Shown: positions 1-9,749, counted from the stretch's first letter. The stretch is 64,000 bases of DNA from Mesobacillus foraminis (GCF_004340465.1 NZ_SLVV01000010.1:223897-287896); one strand, 5' to 3'. The notes: generated from the sequence alone by a model not told the origin. A program made the numbers and translations.

Positions 1-433
1 GCAGCACCTGTCCTGTGAGGTGGAAACATCTATTGAATTTGAACCGGACCATTTTCTGCAAATGGCCGGACTAGTACTCTATTACAATACCGATAACTAT
101 GTCTATTTTTATCTTTCAAGGGATGAGGAAAAAGGCAAGATACTCGATATCATGAAATGTGCCTGGGGAGAGTTTGAGCATCTTAATATGAAAATTCCAG
201 TAGAAGGAACCTCACCATGCAGACTAAAGGCGTTGCTTGAAGAAGACTCCGTGAAATTTTCCCACTCCTGTGAAAATGGCGAGTGGAAGGAAATGGGGGT
301 GCCAATCTCGATTTCCCATCTTTCCGATGAAGGGAATGGATTTACCGGAAACTATGTCGGAATCGCTGTCCAGGATTTGCAGGGCACGAAAAAGCATGCC
401 GATTTTGACTATTTCTCATACAAAGCCAAATAA
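1..433 (+). CDS. GH43 beta-xylosidase/arabinosidase, C-terminal part (5' truncated)
   Basis: The reading frame is open from the window edge, so only the last 143 or so codons are seen. The protein segment, with QHLSCEVETSIEF and then AGLVLYYNTDNYVYFYLSRD, matches the concanavalin-A-like beta-sandwich that follows the five-bladed propeller in GH43 beta-xylosidases and arabinofuranosidases. The catalytic domain lies upstream of the window. An internal GTG at position 20 should not be taken as the start. The gene sits 18 bp before the GH105 gene in the same direction, so the two probably share a transcript. Removing xylose or arabinose from pectin side chains fits the locus, but substrate cannot be read from this domain. 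Confidence 0.8.
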   Translation, partial: QHLSCEVETSIEFEPDHFLQMAGLVLYYNTDNYVYFYLSRDEEKGKILDIMKCAWGEFEHLNMKIPVEGTSPCRLKALLEEDSVKFSHSCENGEWKEMGVPISISHLSDEGNGFTGNYVGIAVQDLQGTKKHADFDYFSYKAK

Positions 434-451
434 AAAGGAGGAGGATCAAAC

Positions 452-1579
452 ATGATTGAAACGAAAACGAGCAGCTGGTCGCAGAGAATGGCCGATTCAG
501 TGATGGAACGGAGGCCATTGCTATGCGAGGGTGTGTACAATGACAAATGGTCGTATGATTATGGCGTTGTTCTAAAAGGATTTGAATCGGTCTGGAAAAT
601 CACCGGAAACCCTAAATACCTTGAATACATGAAAAAGAATATGGATGCTTTTGTTGATGACGAGGGGAACATCCGCGAATATGACATCAATGCCTTTAAT
701 ATCGACCATATCAATAATGGCAAAGTACTGATCACTTTATACCGGGAAACAGGCGAGGAAAAATACAAAAAGGCCATCGACAGGCTGCGCAGCCAGCTGC
801 AGTCCCATCCACGCACATCAGAAGGAGCTTTTTGGCATAAAAAAGTATATCCGTGGCAAATCTGGCTGGATGGTCTGTATATGGGATCGCCGTTTTACGC
901 CGAATATATAAAAGAATTCGGACAGGAAGAGGAATTCGATGACGTTGCAAGTCAGTTTTTAATCTGTGCCAAAAATACAAAAGACCATGAGACGGGACTG
1001 CTTTACCATGCATTTGACGAAAAGAAAGTCCAGCATTGGTGCAATCCGGAAACAGGTTTGTCCAAAAATTTCTGGGGCCGGTCCATGGGCTGGTTTGTAA
1101 TGGGGCTTGTGGATACGCTGGATTTCCTTCCAGAAAACCATAAAGACAGAAGCAGGCTCATTTCCCTCCTTAAGGAAGTCCTGGGTGCCCTGAAAAATGT
1201 CCAGGATAAGGAATCTAATGTGTGGTACCAGGTACTTGATCAAGGGGAGCGGAAAGGAAATTACCTTGAAGCTTCGGCCTCCTGCATGATTTTATATGCC
1301 ATGGCCAAAGGGTTCAGGCAGGAGCTGCTGGGCAAAGAGTGGCTGGAAACCGCTCAAAAAGTCTTTGATGGAGTGATCGAAGAATTTATTACCGTCACCA
1401 GCGAAGGGTTGGTCAACCTGAATAAAAATTGCCAGGTCGCCGGACTGGGCGGACCGGATAAAAGGGATGGCACCTTTGAATATTACATTAGCGAACCCAT
1501 TATTACCAACGATTTAAAAGGAGTCGGGGCGTTCATACTGGCGGCAGCTGAAATGGAAAAGATCAGTCAGGCAAAGTAA
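452..1579 (+). CDS. GH105 unsaturated rhamnogalacturonyl hydrolase (YteR/YesR type)
   Basis: This 375-aa protein has no signal peptide. It matches the GH105 (alpha/alpha)6-barrel family that hydrates the 4,5-unsaturated uronic acid left at the non-reducing end by pectate or rhamnogalacturonan lyases. The family signature WQIWLDGLYMGSPFYAEY contains the likely general acid Asp140. A second conserved Asp is near residue 85 (FNIDHINNGK), and the FWGRSMGWF and GNYLEASASCM blocks are also present. The length is close to YteR (about 373 aa). A strong AAGGAGGAGG site precedes the ATG. It probably acts in the cytoplasm on imported lyase products, the final step for RG-I disaccharides. Whether it prefers rhamnogalacturonan or plain unsaturated galacturonides is undetermined. 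Confidence 0.92.
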   Translation: MIETKTSSWSQRMADSVMERRPLLCEGVYNDKWSYDYGVVLKGFESVWKITGNPKYLEYMKKNMDAFVDDEGNIREYDINAFNIDHINNGKVLITLYRETGEEKYKKAIDRLRSQLQSHPRTSEGAFWHKKVYPWQIWLDGLYMGSPFYAEYIKEFGQEEEFDDVASQFLICAKNTKDHETGLLYHAFDEKKVQHWCNPETGLSKNFWGRSMGWFVMGLVDTLDFLPENHKDRSRLISLLKEVLGALKNVQDKESNVWYQVLDQGERKGNYLEASASCMILYAMAKGFRQELLGKEWLETAQKVFDGVIEEFITVTSEGLVNLNKNCQVAGLGGPDKRDGTFEYYISEPIITNDLKGVGAFILAAAEMEKISQAK

Positions 1580-1595
1580 GTAGAAGACGTCCCAT

Positions 1596-1617
1596 AGCCG
1601 GGAAGCAACGCCCGGCT
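1596..1617 (+). terminator. Hairpin after the GH105 gene
   Basis: AGCCGGG and CCCGGCT form a 7-bp GC-rich stem with an 8-nt loop just after the GH105 stop. Only a short, mixed T tract follows, so it may be a weak terminator or a 3' stabiliser. The rest of the gap up to the pectate lyase holds only the cre-like site at 1839. Confidence 0.4.
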
Positions 1618-1838
1618 GTTATAACTAATAAATAGCCTGCAGAAAACAGAGGAATAAAAAATCAAACAAGGCAAGAGGCACTTTTTAGGTCGGGAACGTC
1701 ATTAACCACCAGAGGATTCAACGGGCGTTTCCATTTTATTTGGGCTGGGATTGTCTTTGTATCAGGAAATGAAAGCTTTTCTAGGAATAACGCTGCATTT
1801 TGTTGCGGTTGCCTGCAAGTTTTGACAGCGTCACGAAA

Positions 1839-1852
1839 TGAAAGCGCTATTA
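1839..1852 (+). promoter_or_regulatory. cre-like CcpA site upstream of the pectate lyase
   Basis: TGAAAGCGCTATTA matches the cre consensus except for T in place of C near the 3' end. A TTGACA hexamer lies at 1822-1827. The site overlaps an upstream in-frame ATG at 1838, which argues that the ATG is promoter DNA and not the translation start. Confidence 0.5.
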
Positions 1853-1885
1853 ACGAATGAAAACACGGTAAAGGAGGACGAGGTT

Positions 1886-4171
1886 TTGAAATGGAAAAGT
1901 ATTTCGGTGATACTTGCGGCAAGTGTGTTATTCATGGGGCTGTTTGAAACAGCAGCGATTCCCCGGCAAGCGGATGCGGCCGAGGAAACCAGCAGGGTAC
2001 TGGCCTTTCCCGGAGCTGAGGGAGGGGGAATGTACGCAAGCGGCGGCCGCGGGCATGACGTTTATGAAGTAACGACACTTGAGGATTATGGCCCGGAAGA
2101 ACTCCCAATCAAGGGTTCCCTGAGAGATGCTGTCAGCCGGGGAAACCGGACGATTGTTTTTAAACTTTCCGGCACCATCCATCTAAAGCAGCCGTTAAAG
2201 ATCAACCAGAAAAACGTAACAATCGCCGGCCAGACAGCCCCTGGTGACGGAATTGCTGTCGCAGGTTTTGGGACGGACATCTCTGGTTCTGAAAATATCA
2301 TTGTCCGGTATCTGAGATTCAGACCTGGAAGTGAAAATATTGAGGCAGAACCCGATGCTTTCGGTGGCCGTGACGTTAAAAATGCCATCATTGACCACAT
2401 TTCTACAAGCTGGTCGGTAGATGAAACACTTTCTTTCTACAGAAATGAAAATACGACACTTCAGTGGAGCATCATCAGTGAAAGCTTGTATATTTCAGGA
2501 CATGTAAAAGGCAGGCATGGGTATGGAGGAATCTGGGGCGGAGAAAATGCTACCTTTGCCAATAACCTGATTGCCAGCCATACTAGCAGGCTGCCGGCAC
2601 TTGGGAATACAGGAAACAAGGTGCACTCCGTTTCAAGTACAGATATGGTCAACAATGTCATTTACAATTGGGGCTTTAATTCGACGTATGGAGGAAATGA
2701 CCAGGAAAACAATGTTATCAATAATTATTACAAGCCAGGCCCAGCTACCCATGAGGCCATCAAAAAACGGATAGTCAGCCCCGGACAATCCGGAAGATCC
2801 AGCTGGTTTTATATCTCCGGCAACTATATGTATGGAAACGAGGATGTTTCAGAGGACAATACATTAGGAACAGAAGAGATTAAGAATGGCACATACTTCT
2901 CTGATACTCCTTTTGGGGTGCTGGGACATGATACACTGAACATTAAGCCCGCTGAGGCAGCGTATGAGGAAGTCCTGAAAAAAGCAGGGGCAGTCTATCC
3001 CCATAGAGATGCGGTGGATGCCAGGATCGTCAATGACGTGAAAAATGGCACAGGCAGGTTCATTAATAATGAATGGGAAACAGGCGGATATCCTAACTTA
3101 AAATCCGGGGAAGCACCTGCAGATTCTGACCATGACGGGATGCCGGATCAATGGGAAGAAAAGATGGGCCTGAATCCAGCCAACAAGGAAGACGGCAAGG
3201 TCATTACCGATTCCGGCTATTCGAATCTGGAAGTCTATTTAAATTCCCTCGTTGATATAAACAAGGAAGCTGTCAATCCCGAGGTCGAACTGGTGTCTCC
3301 GAGGTTGAACAACATTTATACGGCAGGCTCTTCTATCCATATGAAAGTAAAGCTGAAGGATAAAAGTGAGATTGCCAAGGTGGAATATTACCAGAATGAT
3401 AAAAAAATAGGTGAATCCCTGGAGAAGCCATTTCACTTTGTCTGGAAGAATGCACCGGATGGTACTTGGTTTGTTTCGGCAAAAGCCATCGATAAAAATG
3501 GGAACGAAACACAGACGACTTCTATGCCAATCCATGTAAATGCCGCAAAACAGACAGGTGATTGGACGTCAAAAGATATTGGAAATGTTCCGATCAAAGG
3601 TGCCGCGTACAGAAACAACGATGGATTGACCGTCAAAGGCTCAGGCAGAATCGACCAGAAAACCGACTCCTTCCACTTTGCCTTCAAGAAATTAAAAGGA
3701 GATGCAGAACTCACGGCAAGAATCGACTCACTGACCCAAGTTGACAACAACGCCATCTCTGGCTTGATGATTCGGAAAAGTCTTGAGGACGATGCAGCTG
3801 CAGCCATGATCAGTACCTCGGTTGTGAAAGCCGATAAGCAGGCTACACCATACTCGGTCCACTTCTCGGCCAGAACAAAGGAAGGAGAGGCCATTTTGGC
3901 ACCGGGGGAGAACGACCGCCCAGAGGATATTGGGGTCCCATCCATTAAAGGAACCACCCTTCCTTATTGGCTGAAAATCTCAAAAACCGGCAGCACGATC
4001 ACAGGCTACGCTTCCGAGGATGGTAAAACATGGACAGAAGTCGGGAGCAAAGATATTAAGATGGGCAAGGAAATTTATATTGGTTTTGCAGTAGATGGGG
4101 CGAAAAATACTAGCCAGCTCAATCACTATAACACAGCACTCTTCACACACATCAGCCTGAAGGAAAAGTAA
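1886..4171 (+). CDS. Secreted multidomain pectate lyase (PL1)
   Basis: The start is placed at TTG 1886, 8 nt after AAGGAGG, and not at ATG 1838, which has no ribosome site and overlaps a cre-like site. The 761-aa product begins MKWKSISVILAASVLF and has a Sec signal peptide ending about ADA-AE (residues 29-33). The right-handed beta-helix of PL1 follows (about 35-405), with DHISTSWSVDETLSFY and HGYGGIWGG motifs. Next come a Ca-binding DSDHDGMPDQWE repeat, an Ig-like domain (VELVSPRLNN onwards) and a C-terminal laminin-G/DUF1349-like sandwich ending near YASEDGKTWTEVGS. It cleaves polygalacturonate outside the cell by beta-elimination. It is the only clearly exported enzyme of this locus, so it supplies the oligomers to be imported. 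Confidence 0.9.
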   Translation: MKWKSISVILAASVLFMGLFETAAIPRQADAAEETSRVLAFPGAEGGGMYASGGRGHDVYEVTTLEDYGPEELPIKGSLRDAVSRGNRTIVFKLSGTIHLKQPLKINQKNVTIAGQTAPGDGIAVAGFGTDISGSENIIVRYLRFRPGSENIEAEPDAFGGRDVKNAIIDHISTSWSVDETLSFYRNENTTLQWSIISESLYISGHVKGRHGYGGIWGGENATFANNLIASHTSRLPALGNTGNKVHSVSSTDMVNNVIYNWGFNSTYGGNDQENNVINNYYKPGPATHEAIKKRIVSPGQSGRSSWFYISGNYMYGNEDVSEDNTLGTEEIKNGTYFSDTPFGVLGHDTLNIKPAEAAYEEVLKKAGAVYPHRDAVDARIVNDVKNGTGRFINNEWETGGYPNLKSGEAPADSDHDGMPDQWEEKMGLNPANKEDGKVITDSGYSNLEVYLNSLVDINKEAVNPEVELVSPRLNNIYTAGSSIHMKVKLKDKSEIAKVEYYQNDKKIGESLEKPFHFVWKNAPDGTWFVSAKAIDKNGNETQTTSMPIHVNAAKQTGDWTSKDIGNVPIKGAAYRNNDGLTVKGSGRIDQKTDSFHFAFKKLKGDAELTARIDSLTQVDNNAISGLMIRKSLEDDAAAAMISTSVVKADKQATPYSVHFSARTKEGEAILAPGENDRPEDIGVPSIKGTTLPYWLKISKTGSTITGYASEDGKTWTEVGSKDIKMGKEIYIGFAVDGAKNTSQLNHYNTALFTHISLKEK

Positions 4172-4195
4172 ACTGCCCTATCCTGATTCTAGTTG

Positions 4196-4219
4196 GCTGT
4201 CTGGACTTTACCAGACGGC
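4196..4219 (+). terminator. Hairpin after the pectate lyase gene
   Basis: GCTGTCTGG pairs with CCAGACGGC (9 bp, one G-T) around ACTTTA. The following T tract is short. The rest of the 345-nt gap to the next gene shows no convincing gene, cre site or structured RNA. Confidence 0.45.
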
Positions 4220-4516
4220 TTTGGAAAATAAACGGTTCTGATTGCCCATATTTTCAATAAAGGACGCTCAATCGATTAAAGGGCAGCACTTCGTGAGATC
4301 TTGACTGCCAGCAGGGTTAACCTTGATTGATCCAGTATTGTCATTTAAAGACGGTGGACGTTATCCATTAAAATCATGCAGAAGGTTCTTGATTTTAACC
4401 TTCAATTTTTTACTTAAGCAATCGTACTGATAACAAATTCTTAAGACAAAGGCCGCTGGCGAAGTAAAACTAAAATCAGCAGGCTGAACAATTAAAAATG
4501 GTAAAGGGGATTCGCA

Positions 4517-6031
4517 ATGAATAAGAAGAAATATGGAAAGGCAGCAGTCTTGAATGTGCTTATAGCATCCCAGCTTCTGCTGGCGGCCTGTTCAAGTGAC
4601 AGTGAGAAGGCCAGCTCCGAATCGCAAAAATATGATCCTAGTTCCAAACTGGAAGTATCCTGGATGGCCATGCTCCATACACCTTCTGCTCCAACAGATG
4701 TGGTATTGGATAAAATTGAAGAGGCAACAAACGCTGACATCCAGTTCAATTGGGTCCCAGCTGCTTCTCAGGAAGAGCGAATGACAGCGGCACTTGCCTC
4801 GGGAGAATTGACAGACATTGTTTCCCTAAATTTGCTTTCCAATTCTTCCATCAGGCAATCATTAAAATCAGGGATGTTCTGGGAAGTGGAAAAATATTTG
4901 GATGATTACGACAACTTAAAGGAAATAACGGAGGAAACAAGGGCGGCAGCCTCAATTGAGGGCAAGCTGTACGGAGTGCCATTTCAAAAAGATATTGCCC
5001 GCTCAGGCCTGCTGTTCCGCAAAGACTGGCTTGACAACCTGGGGTTAAAGCCGCCAGCCACTCTTGATGAGGTTTATGAAGTTGCCCGAGCTTTTACGGA
5101 AGATGATCCTGATGGAAATGGAAAAGATGATACCGTTGGCTTTGGGGACCGCAATGAGCTGAAATACGGCAGCTTCAAAACATTAAGCTCCTATTTCGGA
5201 ACACCAAATGGATGGGCAGTGGATGAAAATGGAAAATTCACAGCTGAATTTGAAACACAGGCCTATAAAGATACAATGGAGTATTCAAGAAAATTATATA
5301 AAAACGGCTATCTGGATAAAGACTTTGCCGTAACACCCAAAAATGACCAGATGGATAAATTCGCCCAGGGGAGAACAGGCATTTTTACAGGGCTGGTTGG
5401 CCTGACAGGCTTAATGAACTTGGCTGAAGGAATCCAGAATGAAATGGAGATTATTCCAGTCAATAAAATTAAGGGTCCTGATGGAGAATATCATATTTGG
5501 TCAGAGGACAGCGGAATCGGCGGCTTGCTGGCCTTTCCAAAATCTGAGGTGAAAACGGAGGCGGAGTTAAAGCGCGTGCTCCAGTTTGTGAATGATTTGA
5601 TGGATAAGGAAGTATTCATGCTGATGACAGGCGGGATCGAAGGCAAACACTATGAATTTGACGAAAATGGGGCGTATAAAATACTGGATAATGATGCGTG
5701 GCAGCAGGACGTCCAGCCTTTTGCGAGCTCAAGGCCAAGTGATCAAAAGCATCAGCTGAAAGAAGCAGATCCCAATAAACAGCTGATGAAAGAGCAAATC
5801 AAGGAAAATGCAGAATTCGCCGTATTTGACCCTACTTTCCCGCTCGAATCTCCAACGGCGAGCGAACGGGGAACCGAGCTCGAAAAACTGATCATTGACG
5901 CCACAATCAAATATATAATGGGCGAAATGGATGAAAAGCAGTTTGATGAAGAAGTGGAGAAATGGAAGAAATCAGGCGGGGACAGCATGCGGACAGAGTA
6001 TGAGGAAGCTTACAAAAAGGCCGAAAAGTAA
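4517..6031 (+). CDS. Oligosaccharide-binding lipoprotein of an ABC transporter, copy 1
   Basis: This 504-aa extracellular solute-binding protein of the LplA/YtcQ group has a lipoprotein signal with lipobox LLAAC (Cys25). An EF-hand-like loop DPDGNGKDDTVGF is near residue 195, as often seen in this family. The ribosome site AAAGGGG is 8 nt before the ATG. It is a close paralogue of the gene at 13747, with roughly four in five residues the same by eye and whole blocks identical. Unlike copy 2 it has no permease genes beside it, so it probably shares the permeases at 10832 and 12019. The likely ligand is an unsaturated or acetylated pectic oligosaccharide, inferred only from context. Confidence 0.85.
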   Translation: MNKKKYGKAAVLNVLIASQLLLAACSSDSEKASSESQKYDPSSKLEVSWMAMLHTPSAPTDVVLDKIEEATNADIQFNWVPAASQEERMTAALASGELTDIVSLNLLSNSSIRQSLKSGMFWEVEKYLDDYDNLKEITEETRAAASIEGKLYGVPFQKDIARSGLLFRKDWLDNLGLKPPATLDEVYEVARAFTEDDPDGNGKDDTVGFGDRNELKYGSFKTLSSYFGTPNGWAVDENGKFTAEFETQAYKDTMEYSRKLYKNGYLDKDFAVTPKNDQMDKFAQGRTGIFTGLVGLTGLMNLAEGIQNEMEIIPVNKIKGPDGEYHIWSEDSGIGGLLAFPKSEVKTEAELKRVLQFVNDLMDKEVFMLMTGGIEGKHYEFDENGAYKILDNDAWQQDVQPFASSRPSDQKHQLKEADPNKQLMKEQIKENAEFAVFDPTFPLESPTASERGTELEKLIIDATIKYIMGEMDEKQFDEEVEKWKKSGGDSMRTEYEEAYKKAEK

Positions 6032-6043
6032 GGATAGGTTTCA

Positions 6044-6075
6044 CTGGTTAAAGGAAGGGTGCTTCCTTTAACCAG
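6044..6075 (+). terminator. Perfect 14-bp hairpin between binding protein and acetylesterase
   Basis: CTGGTTAAAGGAAG and CTTCCTTTAACCAG are perfectly complementary around GGTG. The T tract is weak, so it may cut transcription partly or protect the abundant binding-protein mRNA, a common arrangement behind ABC binding-protein genes. Confidence 0.6.
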
Positions 6076-6130
6076 CCTGTCTTTATATGCCTAGCGGGCC
6101 CAGAATGAATGGCAGAAGGAGCAGAGTATC

Positions 6131-6817
6131 ATGGATAAAAAAATAACCATTTATCTAACCGGTGACTCCACGGCTGCAGGGAAAACCAGCGATAAGCGCC
6201 CGGAAACAGGGTGGGGTGAAGTATTCCAGCAGTATTTTATAAGGAATGTGGTCATTGAGAATCGCGCACTCAACGGAAGAAGTACAAAATCGTTTATTCA
6301 TCAAGGTCATTTAGCTCATATAGAGAAGAGCATCAAACCAGGTGACTTTTTGTTGATTCAATTTGGCCACAACGACCAGAAAATAGAAGATCCTGAACGA
6401 GGAACACAGCCGTACGGAGATTATCAGGAGAATTTAAAGGAGTTTGTGGAGGTCGCCGTCCAAAAGCAGGCAACACCGATCTTATTGACTTCCGTGACTC
6501 GGCGTATGTTTGATTCAGATAACAAAGCTGATTCGATGTCGGTTGGGGAGTACCCCAAGGCCATGATCGATTTTGCCGGGAAAAATGAAGTGCTTCTGCT
6601 GGATGTCCATAAAATGACCCGTGAATTTATGGATGCGGCCGGCAAGGAAGAATCGAAGAAATATTATTTGCATCTAGCTCCCGGGGAATCTGACAACTAT
6701 CCGGACGGAATTGAGGACAACACCCATTTTAATGAAAGAGGGGCGGAAGCGGTGGCAGAATTAATTGCCAAGGCGTTAAAAGAAAGTGATTTGCCAATAA
6801 AAAGTTGGCTGGTTTAA
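6131..6817 (+). CDS. Rhamnogalacturonan acetylesterase (CE12, SGNH hydrolase)
   Basis: This 228-aa protein carries all SGNH blocks: TGDSTAAG with nucleophile Ser13, NRALNGRSTKSF with the oxyanion Gly, QFGHNDQ with the oxyanion Asn, and DNTHFNERGAEAVAELI with the catalytic Asp/His pair. It matches the B. subtilis YesT/YesY (RhgT) esterases of CE12, which remove acetyl groups from rhamnogalacturonan-I galacturonates. There is no signal peptide, so it should deacetylate imported oligomers in the cytoplasm. It lies in the same direction as the lyase and binding protein and ahead of the YesS-like regulator, an arrangement reminiscent of the B. subtilis yes cluster. Confidence 0.9.
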   Translation: MDKKITIYLTGDSTAAGKTSDKRPETGWGEVFQQYFIRNVVIENRALNGRSTKSFIHQGHLAHIEKSIKPGDFLLIQFGHNDQKIEDPERGTQPYGDYQENLKEFVEVAVQKQATPILLTSVTRRMFDSDNKADSMSVGEYPKAMIDFAGKNEVLLLDVHKMTREFMDAAGKEESKKYYLHLAPGESDNYPDGIEDNTHFNERGAEAVAELIAKALKESDLPIKSWLV

Positions 6818-6881
6818 GATTCTGCATTGTATCTTTTTTTAAATTTTATGGAATGAACCTCAAAAATCAATGCCTTAATAG

Positions 6882-6915
6882 AAAAGGATGCTGTGACCAA
6901 AACGGCATCCTTTTT
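6882..6915 (+). terminator. Intrinsic terminator after the acetylesterase gene
   Basis: AAAAGGATGC pairs with GCATCCTTTT across a 13-nt loop and runs into TTTTT. It separates the acetylesterase transcript from the regulator promoter. Confidence 0.75.
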
Positions 6916-7045
6916 CCACTGTAATCAAGCTTATTCCCTAAATAATCAGCAGATTAAGAGATAATCATTATCTTATATTTTAGTCTGCAAAAGGGTTTAT
7001 AGGAACATAATCAACTAAATTTGTGATTATATGCCATTAGGCATG

Positions 7046-7097
7046 TTGACAATATGTTACAATATTTAATAAATTATAAATAATGTAAGCGTTTTAA
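7046..7097 (+). promoter_or_regulatory. Promoter and cre-like site of the YesS-like regulator
   Basis: TTGACA (7046-7051) and TAAATT (7070-7075) are 18 bp apart. A cre-like TGTAAGCGTTTTAA (7084-7097) lies just downstream of the expected start point, a position that blocks transcription when CcpA binds. Carbon catabolite repression of the pathway regulator is therefore likely. Confidence 0.6.
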
Positions 7098-7123
7098 AAC
7101 GAAATGAAGGAAGGGGGACATAA

Positions 7124-9406
7124 GTGAAGCAGAAACCAAAGTACTTTTACCGCATTTTTATTCCTTTTGTTATAGTTGGCACTCTTGCCATGATGTTATT
7201 TAATGGATTTGCCTTTCTTTTTACAAAAGAGTCTTTTGAAGAGAAAATCACTCTTGAAAAACAGGAAAATGTTGTTCAGACGATGAATACACTGGAACAA
7301 AAGCTGCAGGCCCTGGACTATTCTTTTAATTCCTATATTCATGATACACCGTTTAAAACGTATATCAATCAGTCGCTCACCGCCAGAGAGTTTCCTGCCT
7401 ACCGGGTAATCGATAAGCAATTAAACTATATTTCTTCATTTGGTCCCAGCCGTACGACAGTGGACCTTGTCAGTTTAAAAGGAAACTGGATCATTGACAA
7501 GCATGGATTAAAAAAGCTTACGCCCGCTAAAAGAAATGAAATCACTTCAAAATATCTTTCACTGCCAAACCCTTCGACCTGGCTGAAAGACAAAGAAGAT
7601 GGGAGCAGCCTCAAGCTGGTTAAGCAAACTCCATTCTATCAATCTCAGAGAAATGGGATCCTGATTATTGATATTCCAATCAAATCGTTGTCAAGCCTGA
7701 TCTATAAACATTCTGAAACGAGCCCCATGTTCATCTACAGTCAGGATGGCACGCTTCTGTTCCAAAGTAAATCTGGTGATAAAGCGGAAAGCGGCATCCA
7801 TAAAAAAACAGTGGAAACGCTGTTAAATGGGCACCGTGAACAAACCGGCATCTTTGATGTGAAAAGTGAAGATGAGAAATATAAAGTTGCTTATTCAAGA
7901 TCAGGCTATAACGGCTGGATCTATGTTTCAAAAATAAGCAGTACGGAGTTTTCCCAGGCAATGAAACCAACCATAATAAGCACTGTTCTCATGAGTGTCT
8001 TTATGCTGGTGGTCATGATCATCATTGCCTATGTGAGTTCCGATTATTTTTCGAAGCCCATCCGGGAGCTTCAGAAATATATCATCCCCAAAATGCCAAA
8101 AGACGGAATGAAAGACGAGTTTGAGCTGATCGGAAATTCTGTCCGTGAGGTAATGGAAAAAAATCAGTCCCTTGAAACGATTGTTACCTCCCAGCATGAA
8201 CAGTTAAAGACCCTATTCATGCTGCATCTCTTCCATGGGCGCATGAATGAACGGGAGATAGCAGAGGAGTTAAAGGACCATCAATATACGAGGGATTGGG
8301 GAAGTCTTTATGTCCTCGCCATCCAATTCGACCAGTTGGACAGCAGGGAGTATACCAGAAAAGACAAGGACTTGCTGTTATTTTCAGTTAACCAGATTGT
8401 TTCCGAGGTGATTGACGCAGAGAAACAGCTGACTCCAACCGTGATCGATTCAAAAACACAGGCGACGATATTCATATGTCCTGATAAAAACTACGATCAG
8501 CATCAACTGCTGATCAATCAATATGCCGAAAGCATCCAGAAAACAGTCAAGGAAATCTTTAACTTATCCATCAGCATTGGGGTCAGCCGCCCGTTTGACC
8601 AGCTGACTGAAACAAGCGAAGCCTTGGCGCAGGGAATTGAAGCTCTGAAATACCGGCTCAAAATCGGCAAAGAATCGATCATTTTTTATGAAAGTGTATC
8701 CGAAATTATTAATAATAGCGAAATCAAAACCTATTTTCCTAAAATGCTTGAAAATCAGCTGTTCGATTGTATTAAGCTCGGGGAAAGTGAAAAGGCGAAG
8801 GAAACTCTTCATCAGCTGCTTGCAGACCTCTTCAAGCATAATCAGAACCCGCATGAGCTGGAAGTCAATATCATGAGATTCCTGAATGATCTGATGAGTC
8901 TTCGGCAGGTAATGGGAATGGATACCCTGGTAATGGAAGACCATAAAACAATCTATCAAGCCATCTCCGAAATGAAAACTTCAGAAGAAATAGAGTTGTT
9001 TGTCAAGAATAGAATGGTTTATCCGATGATCGACACCGTAACGGAAAGAACGGATTCTCAATACAAGAGCATATCCGAAAAAATGATTCACATTATCCAA
9101 AATGAATACGATACTGACTTATCATTGGACCTTCTCGCATCACGGCTTCATTATAATAAAAATTATCTGAGCAGCATCTTTAAAAAGGAATTCAAACAGT
9201 CCTTTAGCGAATATCTGTCTCTTTACCGTTTTGAAATGGCAAAGAAATGGCTCACCGAAACAAATATGTCCGTGAAAGAAATCTCGGAAAAACTGCAGTA
9301 TAACAACTCGCAGAACTTTATCCGATCCTTCCGTAAAATAGAAGGCACTACCCCCGGAAAATACCGGGAGCTTCAACGTGAAAATTATTTAAGTATCAAG
9401 GGGTAG
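7124..9406 (+). CDS. Membrane-anchored AraC-family regulator (YesS-like)
   Basis: The start is GTG, 4 nt after AAGGGGGACA. The 760-aa product is almost the same length as B. subtilis YesS (about 761). It has an N-terminal membrane helix (about 10-30), an extracytoplasmic sensor region to about 280, a second helix near 283-305 followed by a HAMP-like stretch, a cytoplasmic middle domain, and two AraC helix-turn-helix units at about 655-755 (DLSLDLLASRLHYNKNYLSSIFKK and later KEISEKLQYNNSQNFIRSFRK). YesS activates rhamnogalacturonan genes in B. subtilis, and this protein probably senses a pectic oligomer at the cell surface. The divergent permease promoters at 11762 and 11938 are candidate targets. 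Confidence 0.88.
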   Translation: MKQKPKYFYRIFIPFVIVGTLAMMLFNGFAFLFTKESFEEKITLEKQENVVQTMNTLEQKLQALDYSFNSYIHDTPFKTYINQSLTAREFPAYRVIDKQLNYISSFGPSRTTVDLVSLKGNWIIDKHGLKKLTPAKRNEITSKYLSLPNPSTWLKDKEDGSSLKLVKQTPFYQSQRNGILIIDIPIKSLSSLIYKHSETSPMFIYSQDGTLLFQSKSGDKAESGIHKKTVETLLNGHREQTGIFDVKSEDEKYKVAYSRSGYNGWIYVSKISSTEFSQAMKPTIISTVLMSVFMLVVMIIIAYVSSDYFSKPIRELQKYIIPKMPKDGMKDEFELIGNSVREVMEKNQSLETIVTSQHEQLKTLFMLHLFHGRMNEREIAEELKDHQYTRDWGSLYVLAIQFDQLDSREYTRKDKDLLLFSVNQIVSEVIDAEKQLTPTVIDSKTQATIFICPDKNYDQHQLLINQYAESIQKTVKEIFNLSISIGVSRPFDQLTETSEALAQGIEALKYRLKIGKESIIFYESVSEIINNSEIKTYFPKMLENQLFDCIKLGESEKAKETLHQLLADLFKHNQNPHELEVNIMRFLNDLMSLRQVMGMDTLVMEDHKTIYQAISEMKTSEEIELFVKNRMVYPMIDTVTERTDSQYKSISEKMIHIIQNEYDTDLSLDLLASRLHYNKNYLSSIFKKEFKQSFSEYLSLYRFEMAKKWLTETNMSVKEISEKLQYNNSQNFIRSFRKIEGTTPGKYRELQRENYLSIKG

Positions 9407-9462
9407 ATCCATTGCGGGAGGGAACCCTTGAAAAAGAGCTAAATAAAATGGGAAAGACCAAG

Positions 9463-9494
9463 AGTAGCGTGCAATTTATTGCCGCTACTTTTTT
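9463..9494 (+). terminator. Intrinsic terminator after the YesS-like gene
   Basis: AGTAGCG and CGCTACT form a 7-bp stem with a 13-nt loop followed by six Ts. The rest of the gap up to 9714 holds no recognisable gene. Confidence 0.7.
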
Positions 9495-9714
9495 ATCGGT
9501 ATCCGAATGAGGCAGGTGTTCGGGAACCAGCCGGCAAAAAAGGCTGATAGACAGGCAACCGCCCCTCCAGTTACCTGGTGAAGCAAATGAACAGGCATTC
9601 GTACAGCCTTTTATATTGCAGAAGCCTGTGACACGGGCGTTTGTTTATACTCTAAGGAGCCTTCTTTTAGTTTTAAACCTGCAAGCAAAAAGGGAGTTCG
9701 AATGTAGGTAAAGT

Positions 9715-9740
9715 AAGGGAATAGCTTATGTAATTCCCTT
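9715..9740 (-). terminator. Hairpin after the ydeI-like gene
   Basis: AAGGGAAT and ATTCCCTT are complementary 10 nt apart, just past the end of the minus-strand gene. The T tract on that strand is interrupted. Confidence 0.4.
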
Positions 9741-9749
9741 ATTTCCTTA

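Noticed and set aside
1838-1885. Upstream ATG as start of the pectate lyase
   Set aside because: It overlaps a cre-like promoter element, has no ribosome site, and would put 16 polar residues ahead of the signal peptide.
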